The notes under the pieces are model-generated. The model worked only from the letters and a program-made list of their open reading frames with translations, had not been told where the DNA came from and searched no databases. Below are positions 45,256 through 61,229 of a stretch of 64,000 bases of DNA, piece after piece. The stretch comes from Eriocheir sinensis (lineage: Eukaryota > Arthropoda > Malacostraca > Decapoda > Varunidae). Position numbers and translations under genes: made by a program. The stretch covers positions 1-64,000 of the forward strand of contig NW_026111672.1 of the NCBI RefSeq assembly GCF_024679095.1, read 5' to 3'. Position 1 is the first letter of the stretch. Each line of letters opens with the position of its first letter.

Positions 45256-47870
45256 TTGCCTGGAAGTAATGCTACGATTTTTCGTGAATTGCAGGCTGAA
45301 AATATAAATGAGTTCACAAACTATGTGAGAATGGACCCAAGTACTTTCTATAAACTCCTTGCAAAAGTCAAACCATATATAGAGAAACAGGATACCAGAC
45401 TGAGGGACAGCATAACAGCAGAAGCTAGACTGGAGGCCACCCTCCTGTATCTCTGTCACGGATGTTCCTACACATTAAATTTTCTGCAGTACACCTCAAG
45501 AATTTCTAAGCAGAGTTTGTCGCAGATAATACCTGAAACATGTGATGCTATATATCAAGTGCTGAAGGAGGATTACCTGCAGGTAAGAATATATTTGTAG
45601 TGAAATTACCCATTTCAAGACAGTATGCATATATTACTAGTACTCATTATAGGTAATAGGTCTTTATACCAGTGAGGTATACCTTTAGGATAAGAAATCT
45701 AATATAGGCCCCCGTACTAATATATTTTACTTACATAAACAACCGTGTTGCGCCACACACTTAAATAATGTTAAAAAAGTGATCAAGGATTGATATGGAT
45801 GGAGGAGGCGATACGATCAGCTGACTTTGACAGTCTGCACTACGTAGTATGTAGTCACGTGAGGTTTAACTGAAATCCGAACTCGTACGCTCATTAGTGT
45901 AAATTGTAATAGGATGTATATTAATGCACGATTACATACAGTTATGAAGGAGAGGTAACTTGTTTATACAAACACACTTGTACACGTATATTAATTTATT
46001 ATACGTACGTTCAGTATTTGAAACAAATTGTCATACTACTTGTTTTTCAAGACACAAGTAATTAAACCGAATTATATTATTTGTCATTATTATTATTACA
46101 TATTGCATAAACGTATGTGGTATACAAAACCCTATCTATAGCTAATGTTTGGCACACAATTTAATGTTAGTATAATTTATTCTTCATTAATTTACAACTA
46201 ATATTACGTAACAGAATAACAAAAATATGTATATGGACTCTAGATTCTAGGATTAAAGATGAGCTCCGGGAGGGCAGCATGAGCCAATGCAAGATGGCGC
46301 CACTATAAACACTCGCCTGCGCCAGAACGGGCTGGGCCGACCATCAGGACCCACCGGAAAGAAGCCTTGGACCGACCATCAGGATCCACCGGGAACAAGC
46401 CTACCGGCGCAATAGGCCGCGACGTAAAAAAAAAAAAAAAAAAAATATCAGTAAGGGAAACATAGGTTTTATGTTCTTAGAAGGGGATCATAATGTAATA
46501 ATGATTGTTTGTTGTTATGGCACACCTTGAAGCATTAACTTAGCTTACTATTCCACAATCATCGTAGACGATGAAAGTTTACCTAATTTCCCTAGAAAGA
46601 GAATGTCATTTATTAGTTTTTGAGCATATATTTTGTTCTCATTAGACATCTGTCGAAGATCATTAGCTACAACATTCCCGAAATCACTATTTCCGTCGTT
46701 GTCATTGGATGACGATAGTGCCTTTAGCTGTTGGAAAGCTTCTTGTACGATGCTGTCTGTGTCATCAGAAACTGGTTTCGAAGATCTTTTGCCACTTGTT
46801 GATGGTGTAGACTGTAGATGTTGATGCTCGTTTCTTCGTTTTGGTTGTTGTAGAAGAGGATGTACTCGTACTAACTGGGGTAGAAATAGACGCTGCAGTA
46901 GGTGTGATAAACGTGGTAACTGGAGGTGTTACATCATCAGACTCTTCCAAAAGTTCTAGTAGTTGTTGATCGTTGTAGATCTGAAGAGGTAAAGATTGAT
47001 AAAATAATGAAGGTGAATACATAACAATTATGATAACTATCCCCTTGTACATCTCCACAGACACCTAAAACCCCTGAGGACTGGAAGCATGTGGCTCATG
47101 GGTTTGAGGAGAGATGGAATTTTCCAAATTGTCTTGGATCCATAGATGGAAAGCATATTGTCATAAGGGCTCCACCTGGCAGCGGATCCTATTATTATAA
47201 CTATAAAGGCTGTCACAGCATAGTACTCATGGCCATATGCGATGCTAACTCTGAGTTTATCTATGTGGACGTGGGTAGGAATGGAAGGGTGTCTGATGGC
47301 GGTGTGTGGGACAACAGTCCTATGAGTAGCCATATTGCAAATGGCACTGCAGGGCTGCCAGATGATGCAGTTCTTCCTCATAGTGAGAGGATACTACCGT
47401 TTGTCTTTGTGGCAGACGACGCATTTCCTTTACAACGCCACATAATGAAACCTTTTCCACATCGCCAACAAAGCCATAAGGAAAGGATTTTTTCCTACCG
47501 CTTAAGTAGGGCTCGACGGGTTGTGGAAAATGCATTTGGAATACTTGCGAGTAGGTTTCGTATCTTCCACTCTCCAATCAATCTCCATCCGGACAAGGTT
47601 GTATCACTTGTACTCGCATGCACGTGTATGCATAACTTCCTCAGGAGAGACCAAGTGACTCAGTACACACAACCTGACGGATCTTTGGATTCGGAGGACC
47701 TGCTGCAAAGGACTGTTGCCCCTGGTGAATGGAGAGGAAAATCAGGACTGATTGGACTGCAGAGAGCGGGACGGAACGCAACTCATGAGGCCAAGTTTGT
47801 CAGAGAACAGTACATGGAATACTTTTTGGAAGAAAATTCATTAGCCTGGCAGGACCAAATGGCTACCTAG
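45256..47870 (+). CDS. Harbinger transposase, HARBI1-like, 5'-truncated, two exons
   Basis: Exon 1 (45256-45582) reads NEFTNYVRMDPSTFYKLLAK, KQDTRLRDSITAEARLEATL and QIIPETCDAIYQVLKEDYLQ, ending CTGCAG|GTAAGA. Exon 2 (47061-47870) starts after TCCACAG and continues in phase with TPKTPEDWKHVAHGFEERWN. The DDE triad is intact: LGSIDGKHIVI, FVFVADDAFPL and ARRVVENAFGIL. About 378 codons remain. The N-terminal 40-60 residues are missing because the (AG)n tract ends at 45255. The enzyme would cut and insert PIF/Harbinger elements at short TWA-type targets. No frameshift is seen in either exon, unlike most elements here. Confidence 0.9.
46249..46440 (+). mobile_element. SINE fragment in the transposase intron
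   Basis: GATGAGCTCCGGGAGGGCAG, GATGGCGCCACTATAAACAC and GGGCTGGGCCGACCATCAGG match the 3' half of the 24.6-kb SINE, with a partly repeated GACCGACCATCAGG block and a poly(A) end. The tRNA head is missing. Confidence 0.82.
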
Positions 47871-49651
47871 TAATACTGGTGCCACACTGGGAGTGTTAAC
47901 TGGATCTGTAAAATATGTATACATGTTGCCATGTACTGGTTCACTATTTTGTACTTGTTTAATATGCATGTGAATGGGTTTGTTGTTTCACTTCTACATT
48001 TCTTTACAATAAAGAAACATAAATTAATCATTATCAGGCTTGATTGTTATAATTTGCCAAACCAATAATCCTTCCCTTGAGTAATTTGATTAGGCTGGAT
48101 GGCGAACGAACTCTACAATCACGAGACAGTACCCACAATGTCAGTCTCTGCACCGTGTACTTCGGTGGGTCACACTCACAGTTTCTAGTGGCAGTGGGCG
48201 GCTGCCTACCTTGAAGTGGCAGGGAGGTGTCAGCCGGGCCTGGTGGAAGCGGCCGAGACAGCGAGCGCGCGGCCTGGCTGGTCGGTAGCAACGGGCAGTA
48301 GTCGGTCGCCGCCAGACAACACGCCACTTCATCCATTATCGAAGCCAGGAACATCACGACAGCTGACCGCAACACAAATCCCCCCACCCATTGAAAAATA
48401 GTCTTGTACTCAGTAATTTGCTCCCTGGACTTTCAACACCCACACTGTCATTTGTTGCGGCCCTATGTCCTGACACGATGAATATCAGCCAGTGATCGTG
48501 CTCTCTCTCTCATTATATATGTAAATCTCTATCTATTAATATCTCAATCTCTAAATCTCTATTTCTCAATCTCTCTATATCTACTATATATATGTATCTA
48601 TCTCTATATCTCTATATCTATCTTTCTCCCTCTCTCTGAGTTTATAATGACGATATTCTTAAATCTTTTACATCTGGCATGAAACATATACTACATTTTG
48701 TACAAGACAGTGCTTAACCATAATAATGACTGGAAGGTGCTTTATCGGTGGTTAAGAATTTGGGGTCATCTAAAAAATGCTGTGGATGTACAATAAAGGA
48801 TAAATTCTGAAAATTATTTGCTAAATCTGACCTTAATATGAAATAAATCTACTTTGACACAATTTTTAGTTATTTTATGTATCTTTGTGTTCATCGGACC
48901 ATTGACAACTTACCACCACTGTTCATAGGAAAAAAATCATGGTAATTACACAAATATCACTATTCTAGATCAGTGGTTTCTAACCTTTCCATAGCCAGAG
49001 AACACTAAAGAAAAAAATTGTACTCTAGTTGAACCTCTCAAATATAACATGTTAAAGTATGAATACAAATATTAAAAAAAAAAGGCTAAAAATTAAAGGG
49101 TAAACCTGTTTCGGAGGTCCCTTTCAGACTGCTAGTTCACCAAACCCCCGAGGTTCGATCGAATCGAGGTTAAGAACCACTGATATAGATAACTCTCTTG
49201 CCTATAGTATACGCACCTCATGATCAGATTGTGTAAGTATCTCCGATGCAGATCCAGCTTCATTACCTTCTCTGAGGTCCATGCTACATACTGATGTACC
49301 TATTGTATCACCATCATTTAAGAACGACAGTGAATCAAAACACCACAGTGTTGGTGTGTATATGTCTGCCGTTGCAGCCCCCGACTTCTCTGACTTTTCT
49401 TTTTTTCTTAGTTCCCGTCTGTATTGGTTGCGTAGTGTGTCGATTTTCTTTCTAATTTCATCCACCGTTGCGTACACACTTACATCTTGCATTTCTTTTG
49501 CTACACTCTGGAATGCTGCACGTTTTTTGTCTCTGTCTCTGTATAAGTCCATTTTCACCTGCCATAGGCATGGGTGTTGCCGATACAGTTCAATTAGGTG
49601 AAGGATTGTATGTCTCGACCACTGATTCTTGCTTGGCGGAGCGCTAGACAT
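46548..49651 (-). CDS. Harbinger partner protein with MADF/Myb-like domain, two exons
   Basis: Exon 1 (49651-49217) starts MSSAPPSKNQWSRHTILHLI and has a MADF/SANT-like helical domain: LIELYRQHPCLWQVKMDLYR, AFQSVAKEMQDV, IRKKIDTLRNQYRREL and PTLWCFDSLSFLND. It ends CATGAG|GTGCGT. Exon 2 (46980-46548) follows CCTCTTCAG in phase with IYNDQQLLELLEESDDV, a Thr/Ser-rich linker, then DSIVQEAFQQLKALSSS and FGNVVANDLRQMSNENKIYA to a stop. A single extra base near 46810 shifts the frame in exon 2. In Harbinger elements a Myb-like partner helps the transposase enter the nucleus and bind DNA. Total length would be about 288 residues. Confidence 0.85.
47871..49201. other. Intron of the MADF gene and downstream DNA
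   Basis: The transposase polyadenylation signal may be AATAAA at 48009. 48100-48400 is GC-rich without a recognisable protein, 48500-48640 is CTAT-rich, and 48960-49190 contains CAGTGGTTTCTAACCTTTCC with its inverted partner GGTTAAGAACCACTGA, a short foldback element. Confidence 0.5.
48973..49185. repeat. Small inverted-repeat element
   Basis: TCAGTGGTTTCTAACC at about 48971 pairs with GGTTAAGAACCACTGA at about 49169. These ends, about 215 bp apart, resemble a hAT-type MITE (CAGTGGTTC... termini). Flanks ATTCTAGA and TATAGATA do not give a clear target duplication. Confidence 0.55.
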
Positions 49652-49935
49652 GATGTTCTGATGTGGACGTTGTGTAAATCCCTGACAAACTGAACATCAT
49701 AGCTCTAATACAGCTCCTATCGTAACCTCGTATGTCTGGCAGAGACGCACTGCCGGGAGCAGCGGGCAGTGCCCGGTGAAATCGCTCAACTATCATCACG
49801 GGCAGTTTACTCATCTGCCCGTGGGCAAAGGCGGAGAAAACATCAACGGGCAAACATCTCGCTTCTGCCCGCGGGCAATTAGTGTGGACGCGGGCTCTGT
49901 CGCTACATTTTGACACGAGCTTTTAGTTCCGGTCA
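49652..49935. promoter_or_regulatory. GC-rich subterminal region of the Harbinger element
   Basis: Repeated palindrome-like motifs CTGCCCGTGGGCA, AACGGGCAAAC, CTGCCCGCGGGCA and CACGGGCAG cluster in 49790-49885, upstream of the MADF gene. Subterminal repeats are the usual binding sites of Harbinger proteins, so this may hold the right end and the promoter. The exact TIR cannot be fixed because no left end survives. Confidence 0.45.
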
Positions 49936-50149
49936 AATTTAGTCAAGAGCAATTCTAAGTTATTTATCAAACTATGATACATTTAAAAATATACTGCACT
50001 TAGTAAGGGAGATTGTTATGCCTTTTAACTCCAAAAATAAATCCCTGACAGCCGAGATCTTGTTCTTTATTAAAAAAAATATATACGTAATAATAGGCTA
50101 TAAACGTTCACATGATTGCGTCGTCGACCGCGGGCTTTTCCGCGCTCGC

Positions 50150-50425
50150 ACTCAACACACACACACACTCAAACCACTCATATAGACACACCAATCATAG
50201 AAATACATACATATACACACATACACACACTCATACACGCACACAAACACGCACACATACTCACTCACACATATACACACATGCACCCCCCCTTCCCCCA
50301 CACACACACCACTCATACAGACACACTAATCATAGAAATACACACACACATGTACACACATACACACACTCATACACGCACACACACGCACACCTACTCA
50401 CTCACACATATACACACATGCCCCC
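50150..50425. repeat. Imperfect CA-rich repeat
   Basis: CACACACTCATA-type repeats. A block of about 120 bp (CACCACTCATACAGACACAC then AATCATAGAAATAC) occurs twice (about 50176 and 50306). Confidence 0.9.
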
Positions 50426-51078
50426 CCCCTTGGATTGCCTTGGATCAGTTATGTGTAAGCATGGTGGTATGGAGGGAGAGACAAGAGAAAGGGCATTGCA
50501 AGGAAGAAGGGTGGTAGGGTCTTTGGGACGAATCATGAATGGCCAGAAGTGTGAGCATGGAGGCAAAGAGGGATTTGAAAAATACAATAATAGTACCAAC
50601 CCTCACATATGCAAGTGAAACGTGGGCCTGGAATGAAAGTCAGAGGTCTAGAGTGCAGGCAGTGGAAATGAGTTATTTGAGGAGTGCTTGTGGTGTGAGT
50701 AGAATGGATGGAATGAGTAATGAAAGTGTGTACGAGCGTTTTGGAATGTGTCACAGAAGTGAAGGGATGTGTGGAGTGGTGGAAGAAGTGAAGCGACAGA
50801 CTTTAAAGTGGTTTGGCCACATGGAGCGAATGGAGGAGAGTAAGATGACCAGAAGGGTGTATGCGAGTGAGATAGATGGAGGGAATGCTATAGTACGACA
50901 TCCAGTGAAATGTATGGATAGGGTTCAAGAGTACTTTGGGGAGAAGGTTGAAAGATCATTGATAAAATTAGAGCAGTCAATGAGGGATTGTATGGAAAGA
51001 TAAATATGGAAGCTCTTCTGCCGTGGCCATCCCCAGGTGGGAGCTCCTAGGAGCAGGCGTCGATGAAATGATGGTGAT
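50426..51078 (+). mobile_element. LINE family E, 3' fragment in CA-rich DNA
   Basis: An open frame of about 150 codons encodes the LINE C-terminal block: LTYASETWAWNESQRSRVQA, VEMSYLRSACGVSRMDGMSN, LKWFGHMERMEESKMTRRVY and a VKCMDRVQEYFGEK-type segment. This SETWxW...LRxxCGVxRxD...WFGHxxRM pattern is typical of RTE-like and related LINEs. The RT domain is missing. The 5' side is CA-rich repeat, and the 3' end GATGGTGATG runs into (AC)n. Confidence 0.8.

Positions 51079-51080
<2 letters not shown>

Positions 51081-51131
<51 letters not shown>
51081..51131. repeat. (CA)n microsatellite
   Basis: Perfect CA units at the LINE E 3' end. Confidence 0.97.
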
Positions 51132-51133
<2 letters not shown>

Positions 51134-51159
51134 ATGTCAAGGGGAGGGCACTATCAGTC

Positions 51160-51420
51160 TACTAAGTTTTCAAGCCCTGTTATGATATTATAACAGCCCC
51201 GAGTTCGACCCCTGGCCATAACAGGTTGAAAAAAAAAAAAAAGGGGAGGAAGAGGAAGAATAGTGACGCTAAGATTCCTCAACCTCACAGAGAGTGTACG
51301 GCTGGGTTCGAATCCCTGCTGTTCCCTCTCTGTAAGCTGCCACCAGGAGGTTGTAATATGGCACAACCCCCAAAGCCTGTAAGTGAGGAACGGCAGTTCT
51401 ATGAACCAGGTGGGGCGGAA
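51160..51420 (+). mobile_element. SINE-like or tRNA-like remnant
   Basis: CCGAGTTCGACCCCTGG near 51198 and GGGTTCGAATCCCTGCTG near 51303 look like B boxes on either side of an A run. No convincing A box was found. Could be two joined SINE remnants. Confidence 0.4.
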
Positions 51421-52880
51421 CTAAACTAACTGTTTAGTCCCCAGACTCTCCCTGCCAAGGGCAGGCCTGGCAACACTTGACTTTAACAACTGTCCCACCT
51501 GGTAGATACTGTCCGTCGCTCCCCAGCTTACTATGGGTTGTTCCTTGAGGTAGATGGTATCCTCAGTCCCAAGCTTGGTAGTGTGGGGTCTTGGTTACCT
51601 TCGGAGGTCGTGGTGGGGGAGATTGCGAGACTGCACCTTAGGCTAGGAAGGCTGTATGCATTAATACAGGACATAGACATAATACAATTTATTGGTTTAA
51701 TCCTCACTCCCGATGGAAGGGTAGCATGTTTTGGTTAAATCAAAATTGTAAATCTTTCTTCTAATTCCTAACCTCCTTATCGATAAATGCTACACACGAG
51801 AGATGACCATATGTAGGTATATATCACAGGGCTACCGCCCGACTGACTAGACAATCCGATTTCAAATTCCCGCATCGGCGTGCATACACAAATAAAAACA
51901 CTCATGACACACTCAGGACAAAAATAGGAAGAGAAGGGTAAGTATGAGAGAAACATCAGACTGTTACAGCTAAAGGGGGGGTGAGGTCACTGTTTGCCCC
52001 TCGTCCACCAAGCGGATGCCCCTTACCCGTTTTACACAATTTCCTTGGCTTGGTGGAGGTCTGAGAGCTACACTATAATTTTTATGTTGTTGTGCCGTGC
52101 CTAAAGGGGGGGTTTCGGAGCCGTTTCTACTCCCATCACCAGCCTGCTGATCTCGGGGGCGGCAGGGATTGGACTGGCTCGCCCTTACCTGGGCTCAGTT
52201 CAGGCACTCATGACTGAGGGCATGACCCTTGTTCACCACTGGGGTCTGGGTCCATTCCCGACTCTCAGTGGGGGCGGCTTCAAGATGGCGTGCCACTGCC
52301 TGGCTCCAACCCCTGGACACAGGGGTCTCGCGCCTCACCTGTGCCGTGGAAAGTTCAGTCCTGAATGAATCTCGTCAGGCCGAGGTTAACTCATGACCTT
52401 TCCCTGACGTGGCCACCTCAAGGTTCCAACACTTTTCCTTCTCGCCTTTCAGCTTGGTACATTAATCGATCCTTCCTCTGTCTTTCGGAGGGTGTCTTTT
52501 TGTATGTTAATTCTAAACTTAATTTTCCCTTAATTTCTAAGTCCTAACGTATAAATATATATAAAAATAGGGATCCGGCTGGATTTATATCAGGAGTACC
52601 AACCCAAGCTGTAGTTCGTATTTCTCGCTCTCTTCCCTTATCTACTTATGACATATTAACCTCTACGGGTATTGTTTCGGCTGAGGAGAAACTGGATCCG
52701 GTAAATAATCATGGCCATGTACAAGGGATTATTCCCAATTTTCCCAGTTGGCTTTAACTGGCTTCTGCGGTGTTGGTATGCCGGCAGGTACGTTACATTA
52801 TGAATATAAATATAATTTTCTTCCTCCTTTGATGACCCTTAATTCACGTTTAAGATAAATTAATATTTCAGTTTTTTATT
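51421..52880 (+). other. Unassigned DNA with one coding-like stretch
   Basis: 52565-52757 holds an open frame without Met: DPAGFISGVPTQAVVRISRS, then LPLSTYDILTSTGIVSAEEK to a stop at PNFPSWL. It looks like a piece of a retroelement ORF1 or an exon, but I cannot name the family. The remainder (51421-52560) shows no long frame. Runs of G at 51975 and 52105 head similar GTTTCGGAG or GTGAGGTCA segments. Confidence 0.35.
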
Positions 52881-52884
52881 ATTC

Positions 52885-52887
<3 letters not shown>

Positions 52888-52930
<43 letters not shown>

Positions 52931-52951
52931 TGTTTGTGTGTGTGTGTGTGT
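52888..52951. repeat. (GT)n microsatellite
   Basis: GT units with two TTT-type interruptions. Confidence 0.95.
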
Positions 52952-53507
52952 AGGGAGGGCAAGGTAAGGTTTGGGGCGTATATAATTGTTCTGCGCGTTG
53001 CCTCGGTGCTCACCTCCGTCACGTTGGTCCCTGAGCCGGTGGTTGGTGAGAATCCAGTACCCACAAAAAGTGACGACACAAATCAGCAACAAATAAATAA
53101 TAGGAGCAAAACAGTTTCATCCTCACACTACTCAGAAATGGAATATGAGTGTGGCACGATAAGCGTCCTGTTGAAAAACACAAACATTGGCAGCAGCGAC
53201 TCTGCAGGAACGACGAACACGACCTGCCCTGGTGACAGGACGCCAGCACAACCAAGAACTCCTGATAACAACTACCACTGACGGGGCTCTGCGGCTGTGG
53301 GTCCAGCCCCATAAAACACCCACGAAGAAGAACACGACAGGCAGTGTGTGTGTGTGTGTGTCATCTCCGTGCAGGGTCGGGCGGCAGACTCACCGCCACA
53401 CACCCACAGCTTCCTGCCAGACACTCACCACCGTGACAGCCTGAACAAGGCCTAGCGGGGCATGCCTAAGCCTAGGTGAAGCTGATCCTACGAGGGGAAG
53501 GTAATGA

Positions 53508-53627
53508 TGGAGTGTGTGACCGGCATGGCCAAGACGCCCCCGGCCCTTGGTGTTCCTCCAGCATCACACCCGCCGCCCCGCGGGGCTGCTGGGCACCTTA
53601 CTGAGGTGCCTTGTACTACTGCTCAGC
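53508..53627 (+). other. Possible first exon or unassigned GC-rich DNA
   Basis: GC-rich segment with ATGGAGTGTGTGACCGGCAT opening a 40-codon frame (MECVTGMAKTPPALGVPP). It lies on the strand of, and upstream of, the HDAC6-like exons. No strong donor site follows (GAG|GTGCCT is weak), so this is only a candidate. Confidence 0.2.
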
Positions 53628-53929
53628 TTTTTACATGACCATTCCTGCAGAAACAGTTAAATGGGTGCCTGCTGTTCCTGTTGAGTGGGTGTTGCATGAC
53701 ACACGCCAGGGGTCAAGGGGGAACAAAGGTAATGACCCCCTAAGGAGGTGCTGTGTCAGATTTGAATATTTCAAACTAACTCACCTGGTTTACTCACCTG
53801 GTGGGCTTCCAGACCCCACAGTCCACATGATGACGAGGGGAAGCCAGCACTCTGCTGATGCGCCAGCTCTCAATATTTAATTACATAAACAAAAACAAAT
53901 ACTAATGAAAGAGCTGGATAGTCCATCAT

Positions 53930-54320
53930 ATGCAGTCAATTTGTAATGTAATTTATACGATTAGATGTAGAGCTACAGTCCATTTAATGACATTCCAAAA
54001 GTTTGTCCCCAAGATGATGAGCTAGTGCTGATTTAAATAGAGGTAGAGACTGGAGGGTGACTAGGGATTCAGGGAGGGAATTCCACAAAGGAATGCCTTT
54101 GACACTGAAGGACCTCTTCCTTAGTTCAAGCTGGGTCCTAACATGTGCTATTTAGTGCTGGTGGCCTCTAGTGGGTAGATCAGGAGTTAGAACAAAAAGG
54201 TCTGAGGGGGAGATTGCACATTTGTTATGAAAGGTCTGCCGGTAAGGTTGACGGGGACAAAGCCCCACCCAGCAGGTGATGTTAAATTTGAATAGATCTG
54301 TTAAGTTTAGTGGTGGGGCG
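53930..54320 (-). mobile_element. LINE 3' fragment (family I)
   Basis: The minus strand reads LELRKRSFSVKGIPLWNSLP then ESLVTLQSLPLFKSALAHHL, the C-terminal end of a LINE ORF2, preceded by a decayed segment with LTPDLPTRGHQH. One stop interrupts it. Confidence 0.6.
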
Positions 54321-54549
54321 CTGTGCAATAACCTGCACAGTGTTGTTCTTCAGTAAATATCAGCAGTGCAGTGCTCAGTCTTGTGTAATATTGCACTCAT
54401 GCCGGTGCACAAGTGCAAATTACTAGTTACACCTGCACAGCTAAATTACTTTGATCTTGATTTATACACAGGGCACCCATTCAGGTGCATAACATGCATA
54501 TTTGTGTTGGCTGTTGGGTGACGGGGGAGCCGGGTGTGCAGGGGAGGGA

Positions 54550-55040
54550 AGTGAATCAAGTGTAATTGTTAGTGTTGGTGTGTTGTGGTGACAAGTGAGT
54601 GTGTAGTTGTTTTCTGAATGAGTCTATTGTACCACAGTCTGAAATCTGTTGAGGGAGGCTGTTCCAGTCACACATGGTGCGTGGAAAGTATGAGTGCTTG
54701 TATGCGTCAGTGTTAGTGTGATATGTTTGGTATTTATGGGTGTGTGTGTTATGAGTACGTTGACTGTTTGCATTGTGTAAGTTTGTGTGTGGGTCAATGT
54801 CAGTGTGAGTGTCTGTGATCTTGTATATCAGTGTAAGTCTGTGTGCTTGTCTGCGTATGTGAAGAGGGTCCATGTTTATCTGTTGTTTGATCCGTGTTGT
54901 GATGCCAGACGTTCAAGTGTAATTGTTTGTAATGAACCTTGCTGCCTTGGTGTTGATTTGTTCTAGCTTATCAATGTTTCTGTGTGTAAGGATCCACCCG
55001 TGGAGCAGTATTCAGTGTTGGTCTCACAAGTGTGTCATAA
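54550..55040 (-). mobile_element. LINE 3' fragment (family H)
   Basis: The minus strand reads TLVRPTLNTAPRVDPYTQKH near 55020, then an LEQINTKAARFITNNYT-like stretch. Next come HRLTLIYKITDTHTDIDPHT, the C-terminal YFPRTMCDWNSLPQQISDCG and TIDSFRKQLHTHLSPQ. It is a 5'-truncated LINE end with His/Thr-rich drift from TG-rich DNA. Confidence 0.7.
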
Positions 55041-55446
55041 GCTACCTAGTGCTTGTGCAAGGTCCTTTCTTGGTTGCAATGCCTACCACTTGTTATTGTA
55101 TATTATTTTTGATAAATTCTTGATATGCTTTACAAGGGTATAGATATTGGTTATCATGTCAGGCTTTGATGGGTTTGTATTCACCCTAGAAAACATGGAG
55201 TGGCAGCACACGGGGTAATTTTTGATAAATCCCTGTGATCCACTTTGCAATGGTTATAGATATTGGTTATTACCTATCCGTTAGGCATTTATCCCCACAA
55301 TAATGTGTCCTCAAGGCTCTGTTTTGTGACACTTGAATTTCTACATTTAAAATTATTGAAAATGACCCCATATCAAAAACCTTGGGCAAATATTGCCTCT
55401 GAAATAAATCTTAACCAGTTGATGAAGGTGAACCTTTGTGTTGCAG

Positions 55447-60963
<5,517 letters not shown>

Positions 60964-61229
60964 GTACGAGGGGGAGAAAGAAGTACCATAAGTGCATGTA
61001 GGAGAGAGTAATGTTGTGTTCACATTGGTAGAGAAAGAAGGAGGAGGAGGAGGAGGAGGAGGTGTGTGAGACAGGAGATGAAAAGGAATGGCATTGAGTC
61101 ACTCCTCTAGTCTCTGCTCATGGTTGGGTCTTTAGATTGGAGGAGGAGGAGGAGGAAGGAAAAGGAGGAGAGAAAATTATAGTAAAAGCCTGTAATAGAA
61201 AATAATGCTGTATTCAAATTGGAGGAAGA

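Noticed and set aside
48034..48401. Possible small gene in the GC-rich segment
   Set aside because: Frames on both strands are short, without motifs, and lie within the MADF gene intron.
53508..53627. Definite first exon of HDAC6
   Set aside because: Donor site is weak and no conserved residues support it. It is kept only as a low-confidence candidate.
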